Position numbers and translations under genes: made by a program. 64,000 nt of DNA. Origin: Odiellus spinosus (lineage: Eukaryota > Arthropoda > Arachnida > Opiliones > Phalangiidae). The notes beneath the pieces are model-generated. The model was not told where the DNA came from. It made no database searches and saw only the letters and a list, made by a program, of their open reading frames with translations. The DNA lies in the NCBI GenBank assembly GCA_963920705.1, contig OY987234.1, forward strand, positions 20,541,794 to 20,605,793, given 5' to 3'. Positions 1 through 11,292 of the stretch are shown here, piece by piece. Within the stretch, counting starts at the first letter, position 1. Every line of letters starts with the position of its first letter.

Positions 1-44
1 AGGTACGAGAACAAGCCCTAATTCAGGGTTGCCTAAAGTCATTG

Positions 45-400
45 AAAACCTGGAAAAGTTGGGGAATTTGAAATTTGACAAGAAGGTCAGGGAATTTCAA
101 AAATTTGGTTTAAAAGTCTGGGAAAAGTTGAAGAATTTCAAAAATTGGCCAATAGGTTTTTAAATTTAAAACATTGACCAAAAAAAGGTCGGGGAAAGTC
201 TGGGAATATAAGAAAAATAGTAAAAAGGTCAGGAATAGTTGGGTAATTTAAAACACTGACCAAAAGGTCCAGAAAAAGTCAGGAAATTTATTCAAGAACC
301 TTGGAAGATAGAGGAATATTGTTTAGTCATTTGGACTGAGAAAATGATGAAAGATGGTCAGGGAAAACCTGAGAATCTCAAATTTTGTGGCAACCCTGTA
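45..400. repeat. Degenerate short repeats
   Basis: Words such as GGTCAGGGAA, AAAAGTCTGGG and GACCAAAAGGTC recur irregularly over about 350 bp, with related wording again near 1085-1140. This looks like a decayed tandem or dispersed repeat. No coding potential is seen in it. Confidence 0.55.
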
Positions 401-2024
401 ATCACTTTCATCTGGTAAAATTAAAGTTTTAATTCTAGGGTGCTTTAAACTGGCTCGATTCTTTCCAATTATGCGGGGAAAATCATCCCAAAGCTCTCGA
501 GCGTGCCAGTGATAACATTTCTCACGTTAAAAACTCTAATCAAAAGTTCGTTACTGCGGAAAGATTCAATATAATTGCGGGTTATCCATATATATCTGAT
601 TTAAATTACAGATTAGGTGAACTAGAGTTAATAAAATGGGACGCAACTAGACTACCATTGAGGGATAATATTCTCAACGTTATCGTAACTGATCTTGTAA
701 GAGATAACTATGCAAAATTGAAAATAGGCTTAAAAATGTGGCAAATCTAATAGATTTCCATCTTTTTTTATAAGCCATTTGGAAAAAGATGTGGGTCAAA
801 AAGTGAAAATACCATTTTATACCCTGCCATGTTGAAAGAAGCGGCCAGAGTTTGCGTAAGGGGTGAAGCCATTGCTCTTTTTCTAACCAAGGACATTGTC
901 TCCTTTAATCTGGTATATCAATTTAATTAAAGATAATTAGGAGTAGTAATAAACAGCATCCCTCACAAGGAGTCCAACCGTTTATTCAAAAGTACGGGAC
1001 ATAAATAGGGGATATTTACGAACGTACACTACGTTGGTACAACCGTAATCAGCAAAATTAATAGTTTTTAACACAGTTTTTCAAAACTTGGAAATGGAAG
1101 GGAAAAATTCACTGGTAAAACCTGGAGAAATTAGGGAATTACATTTTTCAAATGTTTTATGAACCCTGAATGGAAAATGTCTGATCCCTGGACATTGGAA
1201 ACCAATTGGACTCCTTGTGAGTCGGAGAGAAGTTCGATCAAGATATAAATTAATCTTGAAAACTGAAAATTCCAGGCTTTGCAAACTAATAATCAGTATT
1301 GGAAGATAAACAACAGATTTGTGATAAACTTGGGTGGGCTTGCTCCGACTGTACATCTATTAAAAAGAACCAACATTGAATTTTAAAGGAAATAAAATTC
1401 AAAACAGAGGTTTTTTTTTTTTTAGTAATTTATTTTAAACTGATATGATTTGAGCGAACGTTTTCTCATCATTTGTCCCCGATGTATAAACAGTCAACTG
1501 GCAATTAAAATCCTTTTTCTTTTTTTTTTTTTCACTGGGATTTGGTAGATTTTTTTTAGATAATATTAATCTTCTTTAAGCGGAAAACATTTTTTTTCTC
1601 ATATAAAGCCTTTCTTCATTTTACCTCACTCTCGGTAAAAACCTAAAAAGCTAAAAACTTTACAATAATGCGCTTAATTATTTAATAACTAGTTAATATT
1701 TTCTTTACTCTCTTTTTTTCTCAAATAAAACCCAACATATTTATTTTTGGTTTATTTAAAAACGTCCTAGAAGTCCTTTGACCTTTTTCTTTTCATACGG
1801 ATTGCGTCACGTTCCATATATATTGTCCGCAAAAAAATTAATTTACCAGTAATCACAGAACTTAAGGAATTGTACACGATTTTACATTTTCTTCTTTGGG
1901 TTTAAAACTTTATATTTTGAGGACTAGCAACTTTTTGTATTTTTGTAAACAGAAACAACGTTTCTATAGAGTGAAGAATATTATTTTTGTCACAATGGTC
2001 ATGAAAATTGAGACATTAGGTTTA
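401..2024. other. Non-coding region 3' of the FGD-like gene
   Basis: AT-rich sequence with T homopolymers. It includes the likely 3'UTR of the minus-strand FGD-like gene, with TTTATT (AATAAA on the minus strand) at 1740-1745. Apart from the inverted-repeat element at 963-1221, nothing else is recognised. Confidence 0.6.
963..1221. mobile_element. Possible MITE with 15-bp inverted ends
   Basis: CTCACAAGGAGTCCA at 963-977 is perfectly inverted as TGGACTCCTTGTGAG at 1207-1221. The interior has no long ORF. I find no clear target-site duplication, so the element is only proposed from the inverted ends and the 259-bp span. Confidence 0.45.
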
Positions 2025-5000
2025 TCAACTCGGTGATTCCGCTCTAGATGCCATTTGCAAAGCGGATACCCACCTAAAATGAAAAAAATTAAATTGCTAC
2101 GTGATTAATCTAGTTTCAAAACAAATTTTTGTCAAGGCAATTCGGGTACTTGCGTAGCTAAGTACCCAAGACTTTAAAATATACCTTTCAAGTTCAGAGG
2201 AATCACTGGCTTGAAAATAATAGACTTTCTTTTGATGCGAGAGTTTAAAAACATTGTCTCTGCCATCCAATCCACTTTCACCTTTGGATGGTACATTGAC
2301 CGTATAACCGGGAACGGGCATTGATGTTAGGGCTCTTTCTTCCTGCAAAATAATTTACCACCATATTTTTTAATGCTGCAAAGTTTACGCAATTTTTGTT
2401 AATACCTACCCTATCCGATCCAAATGAGTAGAGAACAAAATCAACGTGTAATGCGAACCATCTTCTTATCCACGTTCGGCTTCTAGCCTTTAGGTTTAAG
2501 TAACTACAAACGACTGACTGGTCTAAAGGTTTGACCTAAAAAACAGTCCATTAGATGTTAGCGTTAATTATTTTAAAATGAAGACCCATAATTGAATCCA
2601 GGAATTTATAACTGCTACTAAGAACAATTATCCAGCCACACAGTAGAGAAAATGATTCTAGGTAGCGGTTATAAATTCTTGTTGATACGTACATCCAAAA
2701 CTGATCTATGTCTGACTGGACTTTCAGGAGAACCAAAATTCCCAGACATTGGCGGAGAATCCGGAGTCATAGCCGTTGGAGAAGTAGCGTACTTTAATGT
2801 GGAATCATCACCATTCATCGCAGCTAACGCCTCGTAACATGAATTACAAACTCTACAACTTCGGTACTTTTCGCAAGGGAGTTGAACTTTATGGACTAAA
2901 CATTTGCCACAGGCCACCTGGACGATATGAGGTATTGTTTGTTTTTAAAAAATATTCTGGTGGTGGGTAATTATAAGTTTTGGGGGGAAAACTTACAATG
3001 CCACAAGCGTGACAATGATGTTTCCATTTGAACGAAAACGCGTTGAAATGTCTACCGCAACTCATGCAATGCGTCACAGATTCTACTTTGACGAAAGTTG
3101 GAGCGCGTTTTCCTAGTTCTAAACCTTCCGGTGATTTTAGGGAACTCTTTCGTTTGTTTAGTTCGTGCACGGCTTTAGCGAAAGCCTGAAAAATGATAAA
3201 ATTCATTATAATTACTGAACAAACTTCTTCAAACTATATTTATATGAAACTTGCCTCCATCCATCTCTGTTTCTCCTCCAATGTGCTAAAAATATTTTTT
3301 TAAATAAGTTTTTAATTTAAATAATTTTGAAATTAGGGGGGGAGGGTATCCACTTACTGCGTATACAACTCCACTGATCTCCCAACATGTCTTATGTAAA
3401 ATGAATTGGCTGTTTCTAAGTTATCCCCTTCTTCAACCGTTAATCCTTCAACTTCCAGTCTGGCTCTGACCCGGAATATAGGTCCAGAAACTACCCGATT
3501 GGCTATCCTTCTTTGACTACACAGTAGCAATAAGTCGTTGAACTTTAAGAGAGTAAAAATTATGAAAATTATAATTTATAAATTCCATTTAGAGAAGTAG
3601 TCCAAGAATTCCTTTCAGAGAAAGTTAACAAGTCCAAGAATTTCTTTCATAGAAAGTTAACTAGTCCAAGAATTCCTTTCAAGGAAAGTTAACTAGTCCA
3701 AGATTTCCTTTCAAAGAATGCTAACTAGTCCAAGAATTCTTTTCAGAGAATGTTAATTAGTCCAAGAATTCCTTTCAAAGAAAGTTAACTAGTCCAAGAA
3801 TTCCTTTCAAAGAAAGTTAACTAGTCCAAGAATTCCTTTCAAGGAAACTTAACTAGTCCAAGAATTCCTTTCAAGGAAAGTTAACTAGTCCGAGAATTCC
3901 TTTCAGAGAATGTTAATTAGTCCAAGAATTTCTTTCAGAAAATGTTAATTAGTCCAAGAATTCCTTTCAGAGAATGTTAATTTGTCCAAGAATTTCTTTT
4001 AGAAAGTTAACTAGTCCAAGAATACCTTTCGTAGAATGTTAACTAGTCCAATAATTCATTTCTGAGAAGGTTAACTAGTCCAATAACTCATTTCAGAGAA
4101 AGTTAACTATTCCAATAATTATTATTTTGAAAGAAAGTTAACTAGTCCAACAACCCCTAACTAATCAAACAATTGCCCGAAAGAAATTTACTCCATTTCT
4201 CCCAAATAAAAATGAACTCTAATAATTACTACCTAAAACTACTATAACAAATTCTTCCAAAGAAAATTAACTATACTTACTGTAATACAAAATATTATTT
4301 ACTGAAATTTCTTTTCAAAACTCACCAAAAACAAATGCCTTTCTTGGTGATCACCGCTTCTAGCTGAGATTTTAATAATTTTTCCTTCTTTTAACAATTC
4401 CCTACTGGGACTGACTAGATCCACTACTCCTCCAATCATTTCTTGGATTTCTAAAAGTTTCTTTATTTTATCCTAAATTAATTGAAACAAGCTTAATAAT
4501 TTTTATCCAATTTTATAATTGAAATAAAAATTATACATTTTTCTTCATGGCTTCATTGGCGTGTATAGCTGCCGTTGAAACTAATTCTAGAGCTTCTGTT
4601 AAAATAATTATAAAATTAGAATTCAAACTATATTGTAAGATAATGATATCTTACTTTCTGTGTCTGCTCGGTCAGGCGAGGTGTCTGGTAACTTTTTTAA
4701 GTAATCTGTATAAGAACCAAATTTAATTAAATCCAAGGTTTGAGGTTCCAAAAAATTGAACTTTTACCTTTAAGTAAAAGTTGATATCTAGGCACCCTTT
4801 GGACTGGGGTTAACATATGATGTTGCAAAGTTAAGTGACCACATTCTTCTAAAGTCTATATATTTGATTGAATAATATTAGTTTTTAATTGTAATTTTGA
4901 TATCCGGTTTATATAAATGAAAACCTTACGTGAATGTCATCCATGATTTGGGCAAAATGAGGTTGTTTCTGATAGAGGGAATTTATTAGACCCATGGCGT

Positions 5001-8000
5001 TATCGTAGTTTTTGACGTACTCGGTGTACATTTTAAGAAAGGGGGCGAAGTTTTTCATGATGTCGCCAATTCGAGGTTCCGAATCCCATTTGGAAAGTCT
5101 CTCCTCCAATAGGGGCAATAGGAAGTCGTGGTGTAGTTTGTACAGGGATTTTAAGTTGCAAAACATTTGCGCCACCACGTCTTGCGAGAACATGTTGTGG
5201 ACGCGATTCTCTTGGTCAACTCTGAACGCGAAGACCTGGTCTAAGAGGTGAAGAATGGACACGTACGTTCTTTCGGTCGTTAACAATTCCGTGGCGATTT
5301 TGTGAAGTGTTTGTTGGACTTTGTCCTTTTTGGATTCGTACTTTTGGTGAAAGAAAAATTAAGAGATTTCTGAACTGGTCTCGGTGTTAGAATGGTATAA
5401 AGAACGAATACCTCGGCGGCTAGTAGACACCCCGAATCGCTCCTGGCGTCAAATTCCTGGGTTGTGATTGATTCTTCGTCTAGTTCTGACGCTGTTCCCG
5501 CCGTACTTGTCGCGTCTTCCACCGATTCGCACTCGTCATCTTCCTCGTCTTCGCTTTCAGAGATGCTTTCGTAACCATGTTCGTAGTTTCGAGTAATTTG
5601 TTCCGTGTGAAACCTGCGAGATTAAATCATATCATATATGCATTACACTTGGCCCATAACATACAATGCTAGCGCGTTCACTGAATTAGCTGTCAGCTTT
5701 AAAGTATGATGTCTAAATCCATAGTTCGTTTATATTAACTCCAGAAATGTTACCCTCGTAAATTGGAAGTTAACCTTTAACATGTACTCTTTTCATATAC
5801 TATAACAATTTAAATTAACTTGGCACCTTGGAAATTCCTTTTAGTACTTTAAAAACCCCGTAACCAATATATTCAAAAACAAAATATTTTACCCATTCAA
5901 AATCCAAACGAGATAATCTTCCAACATCTTGTTTTCGATTGCTTTTTATCTCGTAAACTTTGTTTTCCCCCTTTAATCGGTAAACGTTAGCGGTCCCACA
6001 AAAGTTTATTTCCCAAATAATCCGAAATTTATCGCCTTTTCCGATAATGGCTTCTTCTTTCGCGACTTATAGAAAGCGTCTAAAGTTCCGCTTTAAAAGT
6101 TTTAAGCCTTTCTTTTGGTATTTGTTATTGACAAGGAAAAAGGAAAAGAGAAAGAGGGAGAGACGAGATGTTTGGCGCGAAGCTTTTCTTTTGAACCGAG
6201 AACGGATGGCGTAGTTTAAACGCGCTTTTGGCCTTAAGGCGCGTCGTGACTCTTCGATTTTTCGTTTTGTTCTTTCAAAGAACTCATTCCCATTCTTTTT
6301 CTTTAGTGGTACCGATTGGATCGATTCATCCAAACCCCCTTCCCCTTCGACAGTGTTCTCCTTTCATATTTAACAATGGGGCCCTCGTTAATTAGGCTCG
6401 TAAAGCGTGGGTAACGAAGCCAATTAAATTGCTAATATTGTGGGAAATCCAAAATCCGCCCTTTTTTAGAGATATGTTAATACGAATTAAGACCAAGGTA
6501 TAGGTCAGGAACTTGAGAGATACTGAAATTACCGAACAGAACTGGGGGTAAAAACTACTACTTTAATTAGCGTGTCACCCACGCTTGAAGGAAGGGAAGG
6601 GAAAATAATTCAATGGAACTAATTGAAAAATGGAAGGCACTCTTTCTCTTTCGTGTTTATCGCTCTTGTTGACGTCCCACGAGACACTTACACTATTGAT
6701 CCAGAAATTAATCGTTTTGAATTGAAAGATTCAGTGTATACGTTATCCTTTCATAACTACGGTATTTCTAGGTGTTCGATTCTTTAATTGGATTGGTGTG
6801 TAGTGGTTGCGGGGTAGAGGGGGGATCGATAAAGAAAGAAACGCTTAATTTGCTTGATTGGTTTTACTCCTATCGTTCTCTTGGTGGTTAGAAAAGTGAA
6901 TCTATAATTAATAATGAAGGCACGCGTACATTTTCAACCGAGTTACCCGACGGAATTAATAAGAAATATTATGGGACGATCTAAAGACTATAATTTCGGA
7001 CCAGAAAAGGTTCACGATATCAATAATATTCTGCAGGAATGGAATGAGGTGTGGGAATGCGTGTTTTCTCCTAGCCTATAAATAAACCACTGGATCATCG
7101 CGTACGTATGAAGAATAAATTGGTAACATTCCACGCACGAGTAGACACCCACCCTTCAAATTCGTCTTTTCACGCTAGCTTCTCCTGCTAGCTTCTAACG
7201 GGATAGAGTTGGAATTTGGCGACTTTCCAGACCAAAGAACACGTAATCCCCCCGAATCTTGTAGGTCAGTATTTTTTGTCAACTTGCCATCTACTCTAGT
7301 GGTTTATAAAAACATTTAGCCAACAGGCGTCTTCTTAACTGGGCTGTCAAAGTCTCAAACAATGGGTAGACAACGGACTATTCGGCATGTTGTTCGGGTT
7401 TCCCATACGCGTGAACCTTACTTTTTCCTCAATTTTTGGTTGTCCGAAAACCTTTTTAAAGACTTAATCTGCTAAAAGCTTCTCCTGGTTCTGAAGATTT
7501 ACCCTAACATTCGGACTAGAGTTAAGTTAATTGCTGATCATGTACCAAAACGTTCTGTCCTATTGGTAGAGAATGTTCAACGTTTTACTGGTTGAGGTAC
7601 AAAAGATGAATAATTAAGGGTCTGTCCTTCTGAAATTTTTACAGACTATTGTTCATCTTCTCTAACATGACATTGTTTATGTTTAATTTATTAACATATT
7701 TGTAGAACCATAAGTATATAATGAATTAGCATACAAAGTAGAAGGTACTTTACCTGTAGCTATTAGATATCCCGCAATATTCGAAGGTGCTCTTGGACAT
7801 GTGGTAGTGATGGCTTGCCATTCTACCCGGATTTACCCTAACTGGAGAAGACAGAAAGTTTGTGGGGTTTGGATCCTGGTAGTCTGATTTGTTTCGATAA
7901 CCGCCTGGCGAATAATCCGGACTCATTGGAGACCTTTTGGGGAACTTTGGCGTCGATCTACCACCACCATTACCGCCGTTAGTAACGTTTTTTTCGCTGA

Positions 8001-8543
8001 CCCGAGAGTCGTCGGAGTACGAAGTCCCGCTACTGAATTCAGAAGCTAAACTATTGGGCCTCTTAGGTCCCTGATACCGCGGTTCGCCGCACGTTAGGTC
8101 CGTTTGAAAGAAGATTCTATTTTGATCGTCTAAGATGTCCGCGAACCTTTCTTTGTTGTCTTGCATGAAACTCGAGAAGATTTCCTGGTTACCGGAAGAG
8201 AATTTCTTTTGAGCTTCCTCGAAAAATTTTTGCATACGATCCTCTGGGTCGGCGAAGGCCGAAGTGGAATAACCTCTTCTCCATTTGTTGTTTTCTTCGC
8301 GCACTTTGGAGAACCAATCGCGCGATTCTTGTTTCATTCGTTCCATTTTGTCGTCGCGCGTAATTTTGATACCGGCGTCTCCATTGTTGGCGCAGCTCGC
8401 CGAATTGACGACGTTATCCACTTTGCCGCTACCGTTTTCCATCTCGCTGAAGTAGGCTTCGTGAAATCTGTTAAACGGGTTGAAAAAAGCTTCGTCATTG
8501 GTTCGTATACGAACTTTCAATAAGTGTAGATCTTTTGTAACTC
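2025..8543 (-). CDS. FGD: FGD-family Rho guanine nucleotide exchange factor (DH-PH-FYVE-PH), 5' end unresolved
   Basis: FGD proteins activate Cdc42/Rho-type GTPases and couple this to phosphoinositide membranes. Exons read on the minus strand: 8543-7754, 5613-5415, 5340-4930, 4855-4768, 4705-4655, 4595-4537, 4472-4326, 3542-3358, 3285-3255, 3185-2997, 2917-2693, 2517-2410, 2342-2185, 2073-2025 (stop TGA). All phases agree, giving 895 residues from the first exon listed. Residues 1-330 are disordered, with an acidic stretch near 280-300. The DH domain is about 337-532 ([37 protein letters not shown], as in FGD1-6). PH1 is about 550-660. The FYVE zinc finger is 693-743 (CMSC, HCHAC, CGKC, CRVCNSC). 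PH2 is about 792-895 ([20 protein letters not shown]). All introns are GT-AG except 3254-3186, which is GC-AG. Intron 4325-3543 holds a 32-bp tandem array. An AATAAA lies about 280 bp past the stop. The paralogue (FGD1-6) cannot be assigned. Confidence 0.93.
3597..4152. repeat. 32-bp minisatellite inside an FGD-like intron
   Basis: About 17 head-to-tail copies of a 32-bp unit containing AGTCCAAGAATTCCTTTC followed by a GAAAGTTAACT-like part. Copies near the 3' edge (after about 4010) are more diverged. The array fills most of the intron between the exons at 4472-4326 and 3542-3358, within the coding region for PH1. Confidence 0.95.
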
Positions 8544-8848
8544 CTGGTATATGTTTTTCGAGTATAGGTGAAGGATATGACGCAACCGGTTAGGTTTTTA
8601 TTCCAAGTTGATAAGTGCGGTAATGACAATTTCAGGCTTTCTCTGGCTTTGATTCAAATTTTAATTTATAGTAAGAGAAGAAAGATCAATTGGTTTTCTA
8701 GAATAGCTAAATAAAGCCTGTCGTTAACCTTCTTGGTAGTCTAAATCCCAGCCCCCTTTCAGCTTTGACCATTAAGACTTTTTAAAAAAAGGAATTTCTA
8801 TCGTACAAGAAAATGTAGAAGGTCGTCTGTTGAATAATCGCGTACTTA

Positions 8849-9225
8849 CAAGCGAGGCACTCTGTTTTCTTCGTTGAACTCGAACTTTAGTAGTTTGACC
8901 TTTTCGGACAAGGGTGTTGGCAGCGAATCTTGTCGTCTCGGACTGACCCTTCCGTTGGCGGTGATTGTCAGATGGCTCGGATGATGGTCTTGGGGCGACA
9001 GGCTAGATTTGGCTCGACGGTGTATAAGTTTATGTCCGAATTTGGGACTGGCTAGCGAGAAGCCGATTAAACGAACTCGCTCATCTTCCCCCGCTTTGGA
9101 CAAGCCCTCCATGAGAGCGCCGAGAGATTTCCCTTCGGACCTTTTTCGTCGCGATGTTCCGTTTCCCCTCTGAGGAGCCGCTGCTCGTTTTGTCTTCTCT
9201 TAACTCGCAATTGGACGCGAAAACC
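8849..9225 (-). CDS. Probable 5' exon of the FGD-like gene, with an ATG at 9112
   Basis: On the minus strand a strong acceptor (pyrimidine tract then TTTTTAG) precedes 9225 and a consensus donor GTAAGT follows 8849, so this looks like an internal exon. One frame stays open from an in-frame upstream TAA, through an ATG at 9112, to the donor. It encodes 87 residues beginning MEGLSKAGEDERVRLIGFSL, rich in Ser, Pro, Arg and Lys. That fits a 5'UTR-plus-start exon of the FGD-like gene. However, it leaves two bases at the donor, whereas every AG acceptor that I see near 8543 needs one base. A direct join would therefore be out of frame. Either a small exon lies between, or the two exons belong to different isoforms. 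Confidence 0.5.
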
Positions 9226-10245
9226 CTAAAAAGAAAAATAGGAATAATGAATTAAAATTGCCAGATTTTAATGAGCGATTTCGCGTCGTAAAGGGGAAAA
9301 CATTTTTTCAAAGAAATATCTGGATGCTTGGGGTAATTTGGGCCAAAACTGATGGCCCTGTATGATTTCGTTACTCAAATACAGTTGCTTGATACTAAAT
9401 TTTCATATATGCTGATGTATCCATTTTTTTGGATATAGGATTTTAAAATAATTTAATTTTAATTGGTTTGCACTGTTAAATATGTGTGATAGATAAAACT
9501 GCACCTTTACCTACTTAAAACTTTACGCAATCAATAGTTAAAGTTCTAGAATAATTTTAAGAACGAACCGCGCAATTTTTGTTGTTCTTTAGTGGACCAA
9601 CTCACTCCGATTTCTCCAAACTTACCCAACCTAGCCCTGGTTATAAATTTTGAAGTATATTTTCGGGGAATTTGAGGAAAAAATCTTTATTTTTCCGTTA
9701 ATAACATTAAGCCTAATTAATTTTAAATTACTTCCTCCCTCTTGCTCTTTGATACGTCGGCATCTTTCATATGTCAAAAGTGCCTTGGGCTTAGTCGCGT
9801 GGCTTCTCATTAACCCTGAATGGTATAACAGAAACGTCGTCCTTCAGTTCTTTCTCCAAAAAATATTTTCAAAATCTGATTAATTTGCTCATATACAGTG
9901 TAGTATTCATTCAAGGAGGGAAGTGTGACTCTCGCGTATGACTAAAGGGACGGAGGGTGGGATCAGGTCCCGCTTTTCAACCATTTTCTCTCGTTGCCTG
10001 AAGAGGACACGTTCACACTGTCTTCTGTATATATATTCCTATATAAATAGCGCTCAGCAAGTTTAGAAGTATGTGTTTATATTTTTAAGAAAGTCATTTT
10101 TAAAAGTAGGGTAACAAATTACATTTATTTTGGCTGGCGCGTTCTCTCGTGTAATTTGTCAACTCGAATAATTTATTAAGACTAGTTTTCACTAGAACGT
10201 GAAAGTTTTCGTGTCAATTTTTTTAAGTCCAGTCTTTAAAACTCC
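9226..10245. other. Non-coding stretch upstream of the 9.2-kb exon
   Basis: This is intron or 5' flank of the FGD-like gene. I see no convincing exon, repeat or RNA gene in it. Confidence 0.5.
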
Positions 10246-11292
10246 CTCATAATTTCTATCAAAATCCCCTTATATTTTTTTATCAAAATCCCCTTATATT
10301 TTTTTATCAAAATCCCCTTATATTTTTTATCAAAATCCCCTTATATTTTTTTATCAAAATCCCCTTATATTTTTTATCAAAATCCCCTTATATTTTTTAT
10401 CAAAATCCCCTTATATTTTTTATCAAAATCCCCTTATATTTTTTATCAAAATCCCCTTATATTTTTTATCAAAATCCCCTTATATTTTTTATCAAAATCC
10501 CCTTATATTTTTTATCAAAATCCCCTTATATTTTTTTATCAAAATCCCCTTATATTTTTTATCAAAATCCCCTTATATTTTCTATCAAAATCCCCTTATA
10601 TTTTCTATCAAAATCTCCTTATATTTTCTATCAAAATCCCCTTATATTTTCTATCAAAATCCCCTTATATTTTTTATCAAAATCCCCTTATGTTTTTATC
10701 AAAATCCCTTTATATTTTTTATCAAAATCCCCTTATATTTTTTATAAAAATTCCTTATATTTTCTATCGAAATCCCTTATATTTTCTATCAAAATCCCCA
10801 TCATATTCTCTATCAAAAAACCCCTTATATTTTCTATCAAAAAACCCCTTATATTTTCTATCAAAATCCCCTTAGATTTTCTATCAAAATCCCCTTAGAT
10901 TTTCTATCAAAATCCCCTTAGATTTTCTATCAAAATCCCCTTATATTTTCTATCAAAATCCCCTTATATTTTCTATCAAAATCCCCTAATATTTTCTATC
11001 AAAATCCCCTTATATTTTCTATCAAAACCCCCTTATATTTTCTATCAAAATCCCCTTATATTTTCTATCAAAATCCCCTTATATTTTCTATCAAAATCCC
11101 CTCATATTTTCTATAAAAATCCCCTCATATTTTCTATCAAAATCCCCTCATATTTTCTATCAAAATCCCCATCATATTTTCTATCAAAATCCCCATCATA
11201 TTTTCTATCAAAATCCCCATCATATTTTCTATCAAAACCCCCTTATATTTTCTATCAAAACCCCCTTATATTTTCTATCAAAACCCTATTAT
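10246..11292. repeat. About 24-bp minisatellite, roughly 43 copies
   Basis: Head-to-tail units containing ATCAAAATCCCCTTATA separated by T-rich spacers. Copies in the first half have a TTTTTTATC junction. From about 10575 onward the junction changes to TTTTCTATC, and near 11100-11220 subtypes with CTCATA and CCATCATA appear in runs. That is a pattern of local block duplication. Small plus-strand ORFs here (for example 10690-10875) are products of the repeat. Confidence 0.96.

Noticed and set aside
6067-6333. 88-codon minus-strand ORF in an FGD-like intron
   Set aside because: Lys/Arg-rich then Phe/Leu-rich low-complexity translation. The flanking FGD-like exons already join in phase without it. 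Only its GC-rich setting is noted, as a possible alternative promoter.
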